Assembly: GCA_018241325.1 (NCBI GenBank)
Contig: JAFEEB010000036.1
Coordinates: 1-64,000, forward strand
Length of the DNA stretch: 64,000 nt
Source: Pseudomonadota bacterium
GTDB lineage: Bacteria; Pseudomonadota; Gammaproteobacteria; Burkholderiales; Burkholderiaceae_C
Direction: 5' to 3'
Of the stretch, positions 26,929-36,450 are shown piece after piece. The translations under genes were made by a program, and so were the position numbers. Each line of letters opens with the position of its first letter. Positions within the stretch are counted from its first letter, which is position 1. Below the pieces are notes generated by a model. The model worked only from the letters and a program-made list of their open reading frames with translations, had not been told where the DNA came from and searched no databases.

Positions 26929-27489
26929 ATGACGATTGCCGACATCAAGAGCCACATGCAGGGCAAGATGGACCAGTCCATCACGGCCTTCAAGAACAAC
27001 CTGACCAAGATTCGCACCGGGCGTGCCAACCCGGCGCTGCTGGACACCATCCACGTCGAGTACTACGGCAGCCACGTGCCTCTGTCCCAGGTGGCCAACG
27101 TGTCGCTGCTGGATGCGCGCACGATCAGCGTGCAGCCGTGGGAAAAGGGCATGGGCGCCAAGATCGAGAAAGCCATCCGCGAAAGCGATCTGGGCCTGAA
27201 CCCGTCCAACATGGGCGATCTGATCCGCGTGCCGATGCCGCCGATGAGCGAGGAGCGCCGCAAGGAGATGACCAAGGTCGTGCGCGCCGAGGGCGAGCAG
27301 TCCAAGATCGCCGTGCGCAACCTGCGCCGCGACGCCAACGAGGCCATCAAGAAGCTGGTCAAGGACAAGGAAGCCACCGAGGACGAGCAAAAGCGCTCGG
27401 AGGCCGAGATCCAGAAGCTCACCGACAAGCACGTGTCCGACATCGATGCGCTGGTGGCGGGCAAGGAAAAGGAAATCATGGAGGTGTGA
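26929..27489 (+). CDS. frr: Ribosome recycling factor
   Basis: With EF-G, this protein splits post-termination ribosomes. It has 186 residues, normal for the family. Recognisable stretches are [20 protein letters not shown] near residue 27, [20 protein letters not shown] near 70 and [16 protein letters not shown] near 100. The two-domain (helical plus beta) layout is intact. The stop codon GTGTGA runs straight into a copy of the stop-codon-linked repeat. Confidence 0.97.
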   Translation: MTIADIKSHMQGKMDQSITAFKNNLTKIRTGRANPALLDTIHVEYYGSHVPLSQVANVSLLDARTISVQPWEKGMGAKIEKAIRESDLGLNPSNMGDLIRVPMPPMSEERRKEMTKVVRAEGEQSKIAVRNLRRDANEAIKKLVKDKEATEDEQKRSEAEIQKLTDKHVSDIDALVAGKEKEIMEV

Positions 27490-27600
27490 TCCCCCCTGCG
27501 TCGCCTGCGGCGCCTTCCCCCCGAAGGGGGGACGCCGCAAGCGGCCGGGCCAAGCCCGCTCCGCCGCGGCCGCTGGCATGGCCTGCTCCGCGGCCTCCTG
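27488..27600 (+). repeat. Stop-codon-linked dispersed repeat, copy 2
   Basis: It starts at the frr stop (CCCCCCTGCGTCGCCTGCGG) and ends with GGCATGGCCTGCTCCGCGGC. Internally CCCCCCGAAGGGGGG forms a hairpin that may act in termination or mRNA 3' end protection. Confidence 0.7.
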
Positions 27601-27638
27601 ACTTTCAGATTGCGCCAACTCTTGAATGGCCAGCCTTC

Positions 27639-28367
27639 ATGGCGAAAGCTCTCTCTATTCCCGCTGTCGTTCCTGACCACATCGCCATCGTGATGGATGG
27701 CAATGGGCGCTGGGCCAAGCGCCGGCTGCTGCCGCGCATTGCGGGGCATCGGCAGGGGGTGGAGTCGCTGCGCCGCTGCATTCGCGCCTGCGCCGAGCGC
27801 GGGGTGCGGGTGCTGACGGTGTTCGCGTTTTCGTCCGAGAACTGGAGTCGCCCGGCGGACGAGGTGAGCGGGCTGATGGACCTGATGGCCAAGGCGTTGG
27901 GGCGCGAGGTGCCCGAGCTGCAAAAAGGCGGCGTGCGCCTGCGCTTCGTCGGCGAGCGGCGCGGCCTGTCCGAGCGCATGCAGCAAGGCTTGCTGCAGGC
28001 CGAGGCGGCGACGGCGGCGGGCGCGGCCTTGCAGCTCAACGTCTGCTTCAACTACGGCGGGCGCTGGGACGTCGCCCAGGCCGCTGCGGCGTTGGCCGCG
28101 CGCGGCGAGTCGATCACCGAGGCCAGCCTGGACCGCGCCATGGCGCTGGCCCACGCGCCCGACCCCGACCTCCTGATCCGCACCGGCGGCGAGCAGCGCC
28201 TGAGCAACTTCCTGCTGTGGCAAGCCGCCTACAGCGAGCTGTACTTCAGCGAGCGCCTGTGGCCCGACTTCGACGAAGCCGCGCTGGACGAGGCCATCGC
28301 CGCCTACGCCGCGCGCGAGCGGCGCTTCGGCCAGACCTCGGAGCAACGGGTTCAGGCCAGCGCCTGA
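27639..28367 (+). CDS. uppS: Undecaprenyl diphosphate synthase
   Basis: This cis-prenyltransferase makes the C55 lipid carrier for peptidoglycan and O-antigen. It has 242 residues. HIAIVMDGNGRWAKRR places the Mg2+-binding Asp at residue 20. FAFSSENWSRP near residue 64 and DLLIRTGGEQRLSNFLLWQ near residue 185 are family signatures. The start is ATG 27639; the frame is open far upstream through the repeat, but the conserved N-terminus begins here. It is followed by cdsA after 13 bp. Confidence 0.97.
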   Translation: MAKALSIPAVVPDHIAIVMDGNGRWAKRRLLPRIAGHRQGVESLRRCIRACAERGVRVLTVFAFSSENWSRPADEVSGLMDLMAKALGREVPELQKGGVRLRFVGERRGLSERMQQGLLQAEAATAAGAALQLNVCFNYGGRWDVAQAAAALAARGESITEASLDRAMALAHAPDPDLLIRTGGEQRLSNFLLWQAAYSELYFSERLWPDFDEAALDEAIAAYAARERRFGQTSEQRVQASA

Positions 28368-28380
28368 GCCAACGCCGCCC

Positions 28381-29244
28381 ATGCTGCACACCCGAATCGT
28401 CACCGCGCTGGTGTTGCTGGCGATCCTGCTGCCGGCCTTGTTTGCCGCCTCGCCGGTGCCCTTCATCGCGCTCACGCTGCTGTTCATTGCCGCGGCGGCC
28501 TGGGAATGGGCGCGCCTGAACGGCGTGGCCGGCGCCGGCGCGCTGGCCACGGGGGCGCTGTGCGCCATGCTGTGCGCCGGCCTGTGGCGCGCCGGCGCCG
28601 TCGAATCGTCCTTGCCGGCCCTGTGGATCGCCGTGGGCGCCGCCTGGGTGCTGGGCAGCGTCTGGCTGCTGGGGCGCGGGGTGCCCGCCTGGGGCCGGCT
28701 GCCGCGCGCGCTGCGCTGGGTGCTGGGCCTGGCCATGCTGTGCGCGGCCTGGCTGGCGCTGGCGCAGGCGCGGCGCGCGGGCATCAATTTTTTGCTGTCG
28801 GTGCTGGTGCTGGTGTGGGCGGCCGACGTGTTCGCCTACTTTGCCGGCCGTGCGCTGGGCGGGCGCTTCACGCGCGGGCGCAAGCTGGCACCCAGCATCA
28901 GCCCGGGCAAAAGCTGGGAGGGCGTGTGGGGCGGCATGCTGGGCGTGCTGGCGGTGGGCGCGGGCTGGATCAGCTGGGATGGCGCGCACGCCGACGGCGC
29001 CGCCAGCCTGTATTCGCGCCTGTACGCATTTGGCCTGGCCGGCCTGGTGGGGGGCGTGGTCTTCCTGGTGGGCATGAGCGTGGCGGGCGACTTGATCGAG
29101 TCGCTGGTCAAGCGCAGCGCCGGCCAGAAGGATTCCAGCCAGCTGCTGCCGGGGCACGGCGGCGTGCTGGACCGCATCGACGCGCTGCTGCCCACGCTGC
29201 CCCTGGCCATGCTGCTGGTGAGCGTGGTGTCGAGGTACGCATGA
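28381..29244 (+). CDS. cdsA: Phosphatidate cytidylyltransferase
   Basis: This integral membrane enzyme makes CDP-diacylglycerol from phosphatidate and CTP. It has 287 residues with about eight hydrophobic segments. The C-terminal CDP-alcohol signature is well kept: SVAGDLIESLVKRSAGQKDS then LPGHGGVLDRIDALL. The loop LAPSISPGKSWEG near residue 170 is also diagnostic. Its stop overlaps the dxr start by ATGA. Confidence 0.96.
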   Translation: MLHTRIVTALVLLAILLPALFAASPVPFIALTLLFIAAAAWEWARLNGVAGAGALATGALCAMLCAGLWRAGAVESSLPALWIAVGAAWVLGSVWLLGRGVPAWGRLPRALRWVLGLAMLCAAWLALAQARRAGINFLLSVLVLVWAADVFAYFAGRALGGRFTRGRKLAPSISPGKSWEGVWGGMLGVLAVGAGWISWDGAHADGAASLYSRLYAFGLAGLVGGVVFLVGMSVAGDLIESLVKRSAGQKDSSQLLPGHGGVLDRIDALLPTLPLAMLLVSVVSRYA

Positions 29245-30434
29245 CGAGGCAACGCCTTGCGGTGCTGGGCAGCACCGGCTCCATCGGGGTCAGCACGCTG
29301 GACGTGGTGGCGCGCCACCCCGAGCGCTTCGAGGTGGTGGCGCTCACGGCAGCCACCCGGGTCGATGCGATGCTGGCCCAGTGTGCGCAGTTTCGGCCGC
29401 GCGTGGCCGTGATGGCCAGTGCCGCGCACGCCGCCGAGCTGGCACGCCGTTTAAAGGAAATGGGGCTTCCAACGCAGGTGGAGCAAGCGCCGGCAGCTCT
29501 TGAAAACATAGCATCGTGGTGCGAGGTGGACACCGTCATGGCGGCCATCGTCGGCGCCGCGGGGCTGGCGCCGTGCCTGGCGGCGGCGCGCGCCGGCAAG
29601 CGTTTGCTGCTGGCCAACAAGGAGGCGCTGGTGGTCGGCGGCGAGGTGTTTCTGCGGGCGGTGCGTGAGGGCGGCGCGACGCTGCTGCCGATCGACAGCG
29701 AGCATTCGGCCGTGTTCCAGTCGCTGCCCGAGGACCCGGCCACCTGGGCCGCGCGCATCGACAAGATCATCCTGACCGCCTCGGGCGGGCCGTTTCGCAC
29801 CCGCGACCCAGCCACCTTGCGCGCGGTGACGCCCGACGAGGCCTGCGCCCATCCCAACTGGGTGATGGGGCGCAAGATCTCGGTCGATTCGGCCACCATG
29901 ATGAACAAGGCGCTGGAGGTGATTGAGGCGCGCTACCTGTTCGGCGTGGCGCCCGCGCAGCTGGACGTGGTGATCCACCCGCAAAGCGTGATCCACTCGA
30001 TGGTGCAGTACAAGGACAGCTCGGTGGTGGCGCAGTTGGGCACGCCGGACATGCGCGTGCCCATCGCCTATGGCCTGGCCTGGCCCGAGCGCATGGCCTC
30101 GGGCGCGTCGGCGCTGGACTTTCGCACGCTGCACGACCTGAGCTTCGAGGCCATCGACAGCGACGGGCACCGCGCGCGCTACCCCGGCCTGGCGCTGGCC
30201 TGGGAGGCATTGCGGGCCGCGCCGGGCAGCTGCGCGGTGCTGAACGCCGCCAACGAGGTGGCGGTGGCGGCCTTTCTGGAGCGGCGCATCCGCTTCGACC
30301 AGATCCACCGTGTCAACCGCGCCACGCTCGATGCCGTGCTGCCCGAACACCCCGATTCGCTGGCGGCGCTGCTGGCGCTGGACGGGCGCGCCCGCGCGCG
30401 GGCGGAACTTGCCGTGAAGTCCTGCGCTCCATGA
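29241..30434 (+). CDS. dxr: 1-deoxy-D-xylulose 5-phosphate reductoisomerase
   Basis: This is the second enzyme of the MEP isoprenoid pathway; it is NADPH-dependent and needs a divalent metal. It has 397 residues. The NADPH motif GSTGSIG is at residues 10-16. LLANKEALVVGG, PIDSEHSAVFQ and GRKISVDSATMMNKALE mark the substrate and metal site. Residues about 70-91 (RRLKEMGLPTQ onwards) are encoded by a copy of the 60-bp dispersed repeat that remains in frame, in a region variable among DXR proteins. It overlaps cdsA by 4 bp. Confidence 0.97.
   Translation: MTRQRLAVLGSTGSIGVSTLDVVARHPERFEVVALTAATRVDAMLAQCAQFRPRVAVMASAAHAAELARRLKEMGLPTQVEQAPAALENIASWCEVDTVMAAIVGAAGLAPCLAAARAGKRLLLANKEALVVGGEVFLRAVREGGATLLPIDSEHSAVFQSLPEDPATWAARIDKIILTASGGPFRTRDPATLRAVTPDEACAHPNWVMGRKISVDSATMMNKALEVIEARYLFGVAPAQLDVVIHPQSVIHSMVQYKDSSVVAQLGTPDMRVPIAYGLAWPERMASGASALDFRTLHDLSFEAIDSDGHRARYPGLALAWEALRAAPGSCAVLNAANEVAVAAFLERRIRFDQIHRVNRATLDAVLPEHPDSLAALLALDGRARARAELAVKSCAP
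29450..29512 (+). repeat. 60-bp AT-core dispersed repeat inside dxr
   Basis: The blocks TTTAAAGGAAATGGGGCTTC, then the GGAGCAAGCGC block, CAGCTCTTGAAAACATAG and GC follow the family order. They encode a surface-variable part of DXR in frame. Confidence 0.6.
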
Positions 30435-30474
30435 CCGAGCGCCGGGTCGCCGCGCGCACCGCGGCAGGAGGACA

Positions 30475-31863
30475 ATGCACGCCATGCTGACCACGCTGAT
30501 TGCCTTCGTCGTTGCCCTGGCGGTCCTGATCGCCGTCCACGAGTGGGGCCACTACCGCATGGCCGTGGCCTGCGGCGTGAAGGTGCTGCGCTTTTCCATT
30601 GGCTTCGGGCCGACCTTGCTGCGCTACAAGCCGCGCAAGCAACACCCCGGCCAGGACACCGAGTTCGTCATTGCCGCCATCCCGCTGGGCGGCTACGTGA
30701 AGATGCTGGACGAGCGCGAAGGCGCCGTCGCGCCCGAGGAGCGCGACCGGGCCTTCAACACCCAGCCGCTGCGCTCGCGCGCGCTGGTGGTGGCCGCCGG
30801 GCCGGTGGCCAACCTGGTGCTGGCGGTGCTGCTGTATGCGCTGGTGGGCTGGGTCGGCATGCAGGAGCCGCGCGCCGTGCTGGCGCCGCCAGTGGCGGGC
30901 TCGCTGGCGGCCAAGGCCGGCGTGCAGGGCGGTGACTGGGTCCAGCGCGGCGCGCTGGCGGGCGACGAGCTGGCGCCGCTGGCCTCCTTCGAGAGCCTGC
31001 GCTGGCTGCTCACGCAGGGCGCACTGGACGGGCAGGACGTGGTGCTCGAGGTCGCCGCCGACGCTGGCGCCGGGCGCCATCGCGAGCTGACCCTGCCGCT
31101 GTCCTCGCTCAAGGGGCACGACCCCGACGCCAGCCTGTTTCGCGCCATCGGCATCCTGGCGCCGCTGTCGCGCCCGGTGATCGGCGAGCTGGTGCCCGGC
31201 GGCGCGGCCGAGCGCGCCGGCCTCAAGCCCGGCGACGTGGTGCGGCGCGTGGGTGATGTGGTGATCGAAGACGGCCAGCAGTTGCGCGAGCGCATCCGCG
31301 CCTCGGCGCGGGACGGCACACCGCCGGCGCGCGATTGGCAGATCGAGCGCGATGGCCAGGTGATGAACCTGGACGTGCAGCCCGATGCCGTGCCGGAGCA
31401 GGGCAAGAGCATCGGCCGCATCGGCGCCATGGTGGGCGGCGCGCCCGAGATGGTGCTGGTGCGCCTGGGTCCGCTGGAGGGCCTGTCGGCCGGCGTGGCG
31501 CGGGTGTGGGAGGTGTCGGCCTTGTCGCTGCGCCTGCTGGGGCGCATGGCGGTGGGCGAGCTGTCGCTGAAAAACCTGAGCGGCCCGATCGCCATTGCCG
31601 ACTATGCCGGCAAGTCGGCCAGCTTGGGGCTGACGTATTACCTGGCCTTCCTGGCCTTCATCAGCGTCAGTCTGGGGGTGCTCAACCTGCTGCCGATCCC
31701 GGTCCTCGATGGGGGGCACCTGATGTATTATCTTTGGGAGGCGGTGACGGGAAAACCGGTCACCGGTGTCTGGCTGGAGCGCCTGCAGTACGTGGGCATG
31801 GGTTTGCTGCTGACCTTGATGACGGTTGCCATGTTCAACGACGTCGTCAACCGTTGGGGCTGA
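30475..31863 (+). CDS. rseP: Regulated intramembrane protease RseP
   Basis: This is an inner-membrane zinc metalloprotease (site-2 protease) that cleaves the anti-sigma-E factor and leftover signal peptides. The zinc motif HEWGH is at residues 22-26 in the first helix. Two PDZ regions lie about 125-200 and 220-300 (SRPVIGELVPGGAAERAGLKPGD in the second, split here for length: LVPGGAAERAGLKPGD). The second metal-site motif NLLPIPVLDGGHLMYY is near residue 403. It has 462 residues. ATG 30475 follows AGGAGG directly. It lies immediately upstream of bamA, as in other proteobacteria. Confidence 0.96.
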   Translation: MHAMLTTLIAFVVALAVLIAVHEWGHYRMAVACGVKVLRFSIGFGPTLLRYKPRKQHPGQDTEFVIAAIPLGGYVKMLDEREGAVAPEERDRAFNTQPLRSRALVVAAGPVANLVLAVLLYALVGWVGMQEPRAVLAPPVAGSLAAKAGVQGGDWVQRGALAGDELAPLASFESLRWLLTQGALDGQDVVLEVAADAGAGRHRELTLPLSSLKGHDPDASLFRAIGILAPLSRPVIGELVPGGAAERAGLKPGDVVRRVGDVVIEDGQQLRERIRASARDGTPPARDWQIERDGQVMNLDVQPDAVPEQGKSIGRIGAMVGGAPEMVLVRLGPLEGLSAGVARVWEVSALSLRLLGRMAVGELSLKNLSGPIAIADYAGKSASLGLTYYLAFLAFISVSLGVLNLLPIPVLDGGHLMYYLWEAVTGKPVTGVWLERLQYVGMGLLLTLMTVAMFNDVVNRWG

Positions 31864-31924
31864 TCGGGTCTTCGTTTCCCTTCTTGTTTGCGGTTGCTTG
31901 CCGGCCGCCTGTTGCTTCGCATTC

Positions 31925-34222
31925 ATGAACTTTTCAGCTCACCGCCTGCATCTGCGCACCGTTGCCGCGCTGGTTTCCATGGCTTTTGCCGCCCAGATGG
32001 CCTGGGCCGTTTCACCCTTCACGGTGCGCGACATCCGCGTCGAAGGTCTGCAGCGCGTGGAGCCCGGCACGGTGTTCGCGTCGCTGCCGGTGCGCATCGG
32101 CGACACCTACAACGACGACAAGGGTGCGGCGCTGATCCGCGCGCTGTACGCGCTGGGCCTGTTCTCCGACGTGCGCGTGGAAACCCAGGGCGACGTGCTG
32201 GTGGTGGTCGTGCAGGAGCGCCCGACCATCGCCACGGTGGAGTTCGCCGGCAACAAGGAATTCAACAACGAGGTGCTGCAAGGCGTGCTGCGCGATGCCG
32301 GCGTGACCGCCGGGCGTCCGTACGACCGCGCGCTGGCCGACCGCGCCGAGCAGGAAATCAAGCGCCAGTACATCAACCGCAGCCTGTACGGCGCCGAGGT
32401 GCAGACCACGGTCACGCCGGTCGAGCGCAACCAGGTGCGACTGACCTTCAACGTCATCGAAGGCCGCTCGGCGCGCATCAAGGACATCACGATCATCGGC
32501 AACCACGCCTTCTCGGAAGGCACGCTGAAGGATCTGTTCGACCTGGACAGCGGCGGCTGGCTCGACTGGTACACCAAGAGCAACCAGTACTCGCGCGGCA
32601 AGCTCAATGCCGACCTGGAGTCCTTGCGCTCGTACTACCTGGCGCGCGGCTATCTCGACTTCAAGATCGACTCCACCCAGGTGGCCATCTCGCCCGACAA
32701 GGAGTCGATCGGCATCACCATCAACATCACCGAGGGCGATCGCTTCGTGGTCTCCGGCGTGTCGATCGACGGCAACCTGCTGGGCCGCGACGACGAGTTC
32801 AAGTCGCTCATCACCATCAAGCCCGGCGAGGCCTACAACGCCACCCAGGTGGCCGAGACCACCAAGGCGATCACCGACCACCTGGGCAACTACGGCTACG
32901 CCTTCGCGCAGGTCGAGGCGGTGCCCGAGGTCGATCGCGCCAACAACCGCGTGGCCATCGACCTGCGTGTCGAGCCGGGGCGCCGTGCCTATGTGCGCCG
33001 CATCAACATCATCGGCAACGCGCGCACCCGCGACGAGGTGATCCGACGCGAGTTTCGCCAATACGAGTCGAGCTGGTACGACGCCGAGAAGATCAAGCTC
33101 TCGCGCGACCGCGTGGACCGCCTGGGCTACTTCACCGAGCTGTCGGTGTCCACCGCCGACGTGCCCGGCGCGCCCGACCAGGTGGACCTGAACGTCGAGG
33201 TCAAGGAAAAGCCCACCGGCAACATCTCCATCGGCGCCGGCTACTCGTCGGCCGAAAAACTGGCCCTGACCTTCGGCCTGACCCAGGACAACGTGTTCGG
33301 CTCGGGCAACCGGCTGGACCTGCAGGTGAACACGGGCAAGTACAACCGCACCCTGGTGGTCAGCGCCACCGACCCGTACTTCACCGTCAACGGCGTGTCG
33401 CGCACGGTGGACGTGTACTACAAGTCCCAGAAGCCCTACCAGGACCAAGGCGGCAACTACACCCTGGTCACCATGGGCGTGGGCCTGAAGTTCGGCCTGC
33501 CCGTGACCGAGCTCGACACCGTGTACCTGGGCATGAACGCCGAGCGCACGCGCATCAAGCCCGGCACCAACATTCCGGCGGCCTACCTGGCGTATGCCGA
33601 GCGCTTTGGCTATTCCAGCGCGGCCTTCCCCTTCACCCTGGGCTGGTCGCGCGACTCGCGCGACAGCGCGCTGGCACCCACCTCGGGGCGCTACCAGCGC
33701 CTGATCGGCGAGCTGGGCCTGCTGGGCGATGCGCGCTACGCCAAGGCCGACTACCAGTATCAACAATACGTGCCGCTGTCCAAGTCCTACACCCTGGCCT
33801 TCAACGGCGAGGCCGGCTGGGGCAAGGGCCTGGGCGGGCGGCCGTTCCCGGTGTTCAAGAACTTCTACTCCGGCGGCCTGGGCTCGGTGCGCGGCTACGA
33901 CCAGAACACCCTGGGCCCGCGCGACGTGACCGGTGCCTTCACCGGCGGCACGCGCAAGTTCACGCTCAACACCGAGTTCATCACCCCCTTCCCGGGCGCC
34001 GGCAACGACCGCACGCTGCGCCTGTTCGGCTTTGTCGATGCGGGCGCCCTGTACGGGGACGGCCAGAAGATCAGCGCCGACGGCCTGCGCTACTCCACCG
34101 GCATCGGCCTGTCCTGGATTTCGCCGCTGGGCCCGTTGCGCTTTGCGCTGGCCTTCCCCTTGCGCAAGCGCCCCGGCGATAGAATCCAGCGTTTCCAATT
34201 CCAGATCGGAACCTCGTTTTGA
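31925..34222 (+). CDS. bamA: Outer membrane protein assembly factor BamA
   Basis: This Omp85-family protein inserts beta-barrels into the outer membrane. It has a signal peptide of about 27 residues ending AAQMAWA. Five POTRA domains follow, starting at FTVRDIRVEGLQRVEPGTVF. The 16-strand barrel occupies about the last 370 residues and includes the conserved lid-lock GSVRGYDQNTLGPRD. It ends in Phe (FQFQIGTSF), as expected for an outer membrane protein. It has 765 residues. ATG 31925 is used; the frame upstream overlaps rseP and is not conserved. Confidence 0.97.
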   Translation: MNFSAHRLHLRTVAALVSMAFAAQMAWAVSPFTVRDIRVEGLQRVEPGTVFASLPVRIGDTYNDDKGAALIRALYALGLFSDVRVETQGDVLVVVVQERPTIATVEFAGNKEFNNEVLQGVLRDAGVTAGRPYDRALADRAEQEIKRQYINRSLYGAEVQTTVTPVERNQVRLTFNVIEGRSARIKDITIIGNHAFSEGTLKDLFDLDSGGWLDWYTKSNQYSRGKLNADLESLRSYYLARGYLDFKIDSTQVAISPDKESIGITINITEGDRFVVSGVSIDGNLLGRDDEFKSLITIKPGEAYNATQVAETTKAITDHLGNYGYAFAQVEAVPEVDRANNRVAIDLRVEPGRRAYVRRINIIGNARTRDEVIRREFRQYESSWYDAEKIKLSRDRVDRLGYFTELSVSTADVPGAPDQVDLNVEVKEKPTGNISIGAGYSSAEKLALTFGLTQDNVFGSGNRLDLQVNTGKYNRTLVVSATDPYFTVNGVSRTVDVYYKSQKPYQDQGGNYTLVTMGVGLKFGLPVTELDTVYLGMNAERTRIKPGTNIPAAYLAYAERFGYSSAAFPFTLGWSRDSRDSALAPTSGRYQRLIGELGLLGDARYAKADYQYQQYVPLSKSYTLAFNGEAGWGKGLGGRPFPVFKNFYSGGLGSVRGYDQNTLGPRDVTGAFTGGTRKFTLNTEFITPFPGAGNDRTLRLFGFVDAGALYGDGQKISADGLRYSTGIGLSWISPLGPLRFALAFPLRKRPGDRIQRFQFQIGTSF

Positions 34223-34737
34223 TGTCGTTCATTTTTCGTCGTCTGCCCGTTGCCCTGATGGCGGGTGCCTTGTTGATTGCGCCCGCGGCCTGGGCCCAGG
34301 ACACCGCGCGCATCGGTTTCGTCAATACCGACCGCCTGCTGCGCGAAGCCGCGCCCGCCAAGACCGCGCAAGCCAAGCTGGAGCAGGAGTTTTCCAAGCG
34401 CGAGAAGGAAATCGACGACGCGGGCCAGGCGCTCAAGAACGCCTCCGACCGCTTCGAGCGCGAGTCGCTCACCATGACCGACAGCCAGCGCCAGGCCAAG
34501 CAGCGCCAACTGATCGACCAGGATCGCGAGCTGCAGCGCAAGCGCCGCGAATTCCAGGACGACCTGAACGCGCGCAAGCAGGAAGAGCTGCAACAGGTGC
34601 TCGACCGCGCCAACCGCATCGTGCGCCAGGTGGCCGAGGCCGAGAAGTACGACGCCATCTTCCAGGAGGCGGTCTACATCAACCCGCGGCTGGACATCAC
34701 CGACAAGGTGATCAAGGCGCTCAACGGCGGCAAGTGA
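34222..34737 (+). CDS. skp: Periplasmic chaperone Skp (OmpH)
   Basis: This is a trimeric periplasmic holdase for unfolded outer membrane proteins. It has 171 residues from ATG 34222, whose A is the last base of the bamA TGA; a TTG at 34219 directly before it is possible. The signal peptide ends APAAWA. The mature protein is mostly a long charged helical hairpin (about 45-130), rich in Lys, Glu, Arg and Gln, typical of Skp tentacles. It is followed by lpxD. Confidence 0.93.
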   Translation: MSFIFRRLPVALMAGALLIAPAAWAQDTARIGFVNTDRLLREAAPAKTAQAKLEQEFSKREKEIDDAGQALKNASDRFERESLTMTDSQRQAKQRQLIDQDRELQRKRREFQDDLNARKQEELQQVLDRANRIVRQVAEAEKYDAIFQEAVYINPRLDITDKVIKALNGGK

Positions 34738-34786
34738 GCCGCGCGGGCGTCGCTTGTGCCGCCCGCACGCCTGGCAGGAGCCCGTC

Positions 34787-35773
34787 ATGACGCTGCGCAT
34801 CGGCGCCATCGTCCAGGCCCTTGGCGGCACGTTGTCGGGTGACGCCGAGCGCGTCATCACGCGCCTGGCGCCGCTGGAGCAGGCGCAGGCCAGCGAGCTG
34901 AGCTACCTGGTCGACCCGCGGCTGGGGCACCTGCTGCGCTCCACGCAAGCCGGCTGCATCATCGTCGGGCCCGCGCTGGCCGCCGCGGCGCGCGAGCGCG
35001 GCGACTGCATCGTCGCCGACAACCCCCACCTGTACTTCGCGCGCGTGACGCAGCTGTGGCGGCGCGCGCACGGTGGCGCACCGCGCCCCGGCATCCATCC
35101 CAGCGCGGTGGTCGAGGAGGGCGCCTGCATCGACCCCGGCGCCAGCATCGGCGCGCTCAGCTTCATCGGGCGCGGGGCGCGCATCGGCGCCGACACGGTG
35201 CTCAAGGATCGCGTGACGGTGGGCGAGCATTGCGTCATCGGCGCGCGCTGCCTGATCCAGAGTGGGGCCGTCGTCGGCGGCGACGGCTTCGGCTTTGCGC
35301 CCGACGACGGCGCCTGGGTGCGCATCGAGCAACTGGGCGCCGTGCGCATCGGCGACGACGTGGAGGTGGGGGCCAACACCTGCATCGACCGCGGCGCTTT
35401 GGGCGACACGGTGATCGAAGACGGCGTCAAGCTCGACAACCTGATCCAGATCGGCCACAACTGCCACATCGGCCGGCACACCGCGATGGCCGGCTGCGTG
35501 GGCGTGGCCGGCAGCGCGCGCATCGGCGCGCATTGCACGGTGGGCGGCGCGGGCATGATCCTGGGGCACCTCACGATTGCCGACCATGTGCACATCTCCT
35601 CGGCCTCGATCGTCACGCGCTCCATCCTCAAGCCCGGCCACTACACCGGTTTTTTCCCCATCGACGACAACGGCAGCTGGGAGAAGAACGCCGCCGCGCT
35701 CAAGCACATCCACGCGCTGCGCGATCGCGTGCGCGCGCTCGAAAAGCGGCTGGCCGGCCCGTCTCATGCGTAG
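34787..35773 (+). CDS. lpxD: UDP-3-O-acylglucosamine N-acyltransferase
   Basis: This adds the N-linked hydroxyacyl chain in lipid A synthesis. It has 328 residues. After an N-terminal uridine-binding domain (about 1-100) comes a left-handed beta-helix of hexapeptide repeats (about 100-290). The catalytic His lies in [12 protein letters not shown] near residue 225-231. A C-terminal helix ends in a basic segment. ATG 34787 has AGGAG 6 nt upstream; an upstream in-frame ATG at 34754 is rejected. The stop is 59 bp before fabZ, a gap containing a fragment of the AT-core repeat. Confidence 0.97.
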   Translation: MTLRIGAIVQALGGTLSGDAERVITRLAPLEQAQASELSYLVDPRLGHLLRSTQAGCIIVGPALAAAARERGDCIVADNPHLYFARVTQLWRRAHGGAPRPGIHPSAVVEEGACIDPGASIGALSFIGRGARIGADTVLKDRVTVGEHCVIGARCLIQSGAVVGGDGFGFAPDDGAWVRIEQLGAVRIGDDVEVGANTCIDRGALGDTVIEDGVKLDNLIQIGHNCHIGRHTAMAGCVGVAGSARIGAHCTVGGAGMILGHLTIADHVHISSASIVTRSILKPGHYTGFFPIDDNGSWEKNAAALKHIHALRDRVRALEKRLAGPSHA

Positions 35774-35832
35774 AATGGGCTGCCGCGCGGGCCGCCTCTG
35801 CGCCAATAGCTATTAAAAAAGCAGCATTCGCC

Positions 35833-36276
35833 ATGATGGACATCCACCGCATTCTCGAGAAGTTGCCGCATCGCTATCCCTTCCTGCTGGTCGATCGCGT
35901 GCTCGACATCGACTTGCAGGCCAAGACGATCCGCGCCATCAAGAACGTCACCGTCAACGAACCCTGCTTCACCGGTCACTTCCCCGGCCGCCCGGTCATG
36001 CCCGGCGTGCTGATGCTCGAAGCCATGGCCCAGTCCTGCGCGCTGCTGTCCTTCGAGACCGAGGGCGTCTCGCTGGGTGACAACCAGGTGTTCTACTTCG
36101 TCGGCATCGACGGCGCGCGCTTCAAGCGGCCGGTCGAGCCGGGCGACCAGCTCGTGCTGCATGCGGCGCTGGACCGCGCGCGCGCGGGCATCTACCGCTT
36201 CAACTGCAAGGCCATGGTCGGCGAGGAGGTGGCCTGCGAGGCGGCCATCATGTGCACCATGCGCGATGTGATGTGA
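35833..36276 (+). CDS. fabZ: (3R)-hydroxyacyl-ACP dehydratase
   Basis: This hotdog-fold dehydratase of type II fatty acid synthesis has 147 residues. HRYPFLLVDRV near residue 13 and the active site GHFPGRPVMPGVLMLEAMAQ are intact, with catalytic His49 and Glu63. ATG 35833 or ATG 35836 may start it. No strong ribosome-binding site is seen, because the upstream bases belong to an AT-rich repeat fragment (AATAGCTATTAAAAAAGCAG). Confidence 0.97.
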   Translation: MMDIHRILEKLPHRYPFLLVDRVLDIDLQAKTIRAIKNVTVNEPCFTGHFPGRPVMPGVLMLEAMAQSCALLSFETEGVSLGDNQVFYFVGIDGARFKRPVEPGDQLVLHAALDRARAGIYRFNCKAMVGEEVACEAAIMCTMRDVM

Positions 36277-36420
36277 ACACCCCCCTGCGTCGCTTCGCGC
36301 CTTCCCCCCTCTCTCGCTGCGCTGCGCTGCGCGGGATGGGGGACAACGCCAGTGCCCGGCGCAGGTCCGAGCACGGCGTTTCTGGCACGGCCGCCTCCGC
36401 GGCCCGGCGTTTCATCGGAT
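36275..36420 (+). repeat. Stop-codon-linked dispersed repeat, copy 3
   Basis: It begins at the fabZ stop with ACACCCCCCTGCGTCGCTTC and contains ACGCCAGTGCCCGGCGCAGG. It ends at the CTCCGCGGCC block. It separates fabZ from lpxA by 174 bp, unusual spacing within this otherwise tight operon. Confidence 0.7.
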
Positions 36421-36450
36421 TTGGCGCGCGGCCGGTGGTGAGCAACTGAG

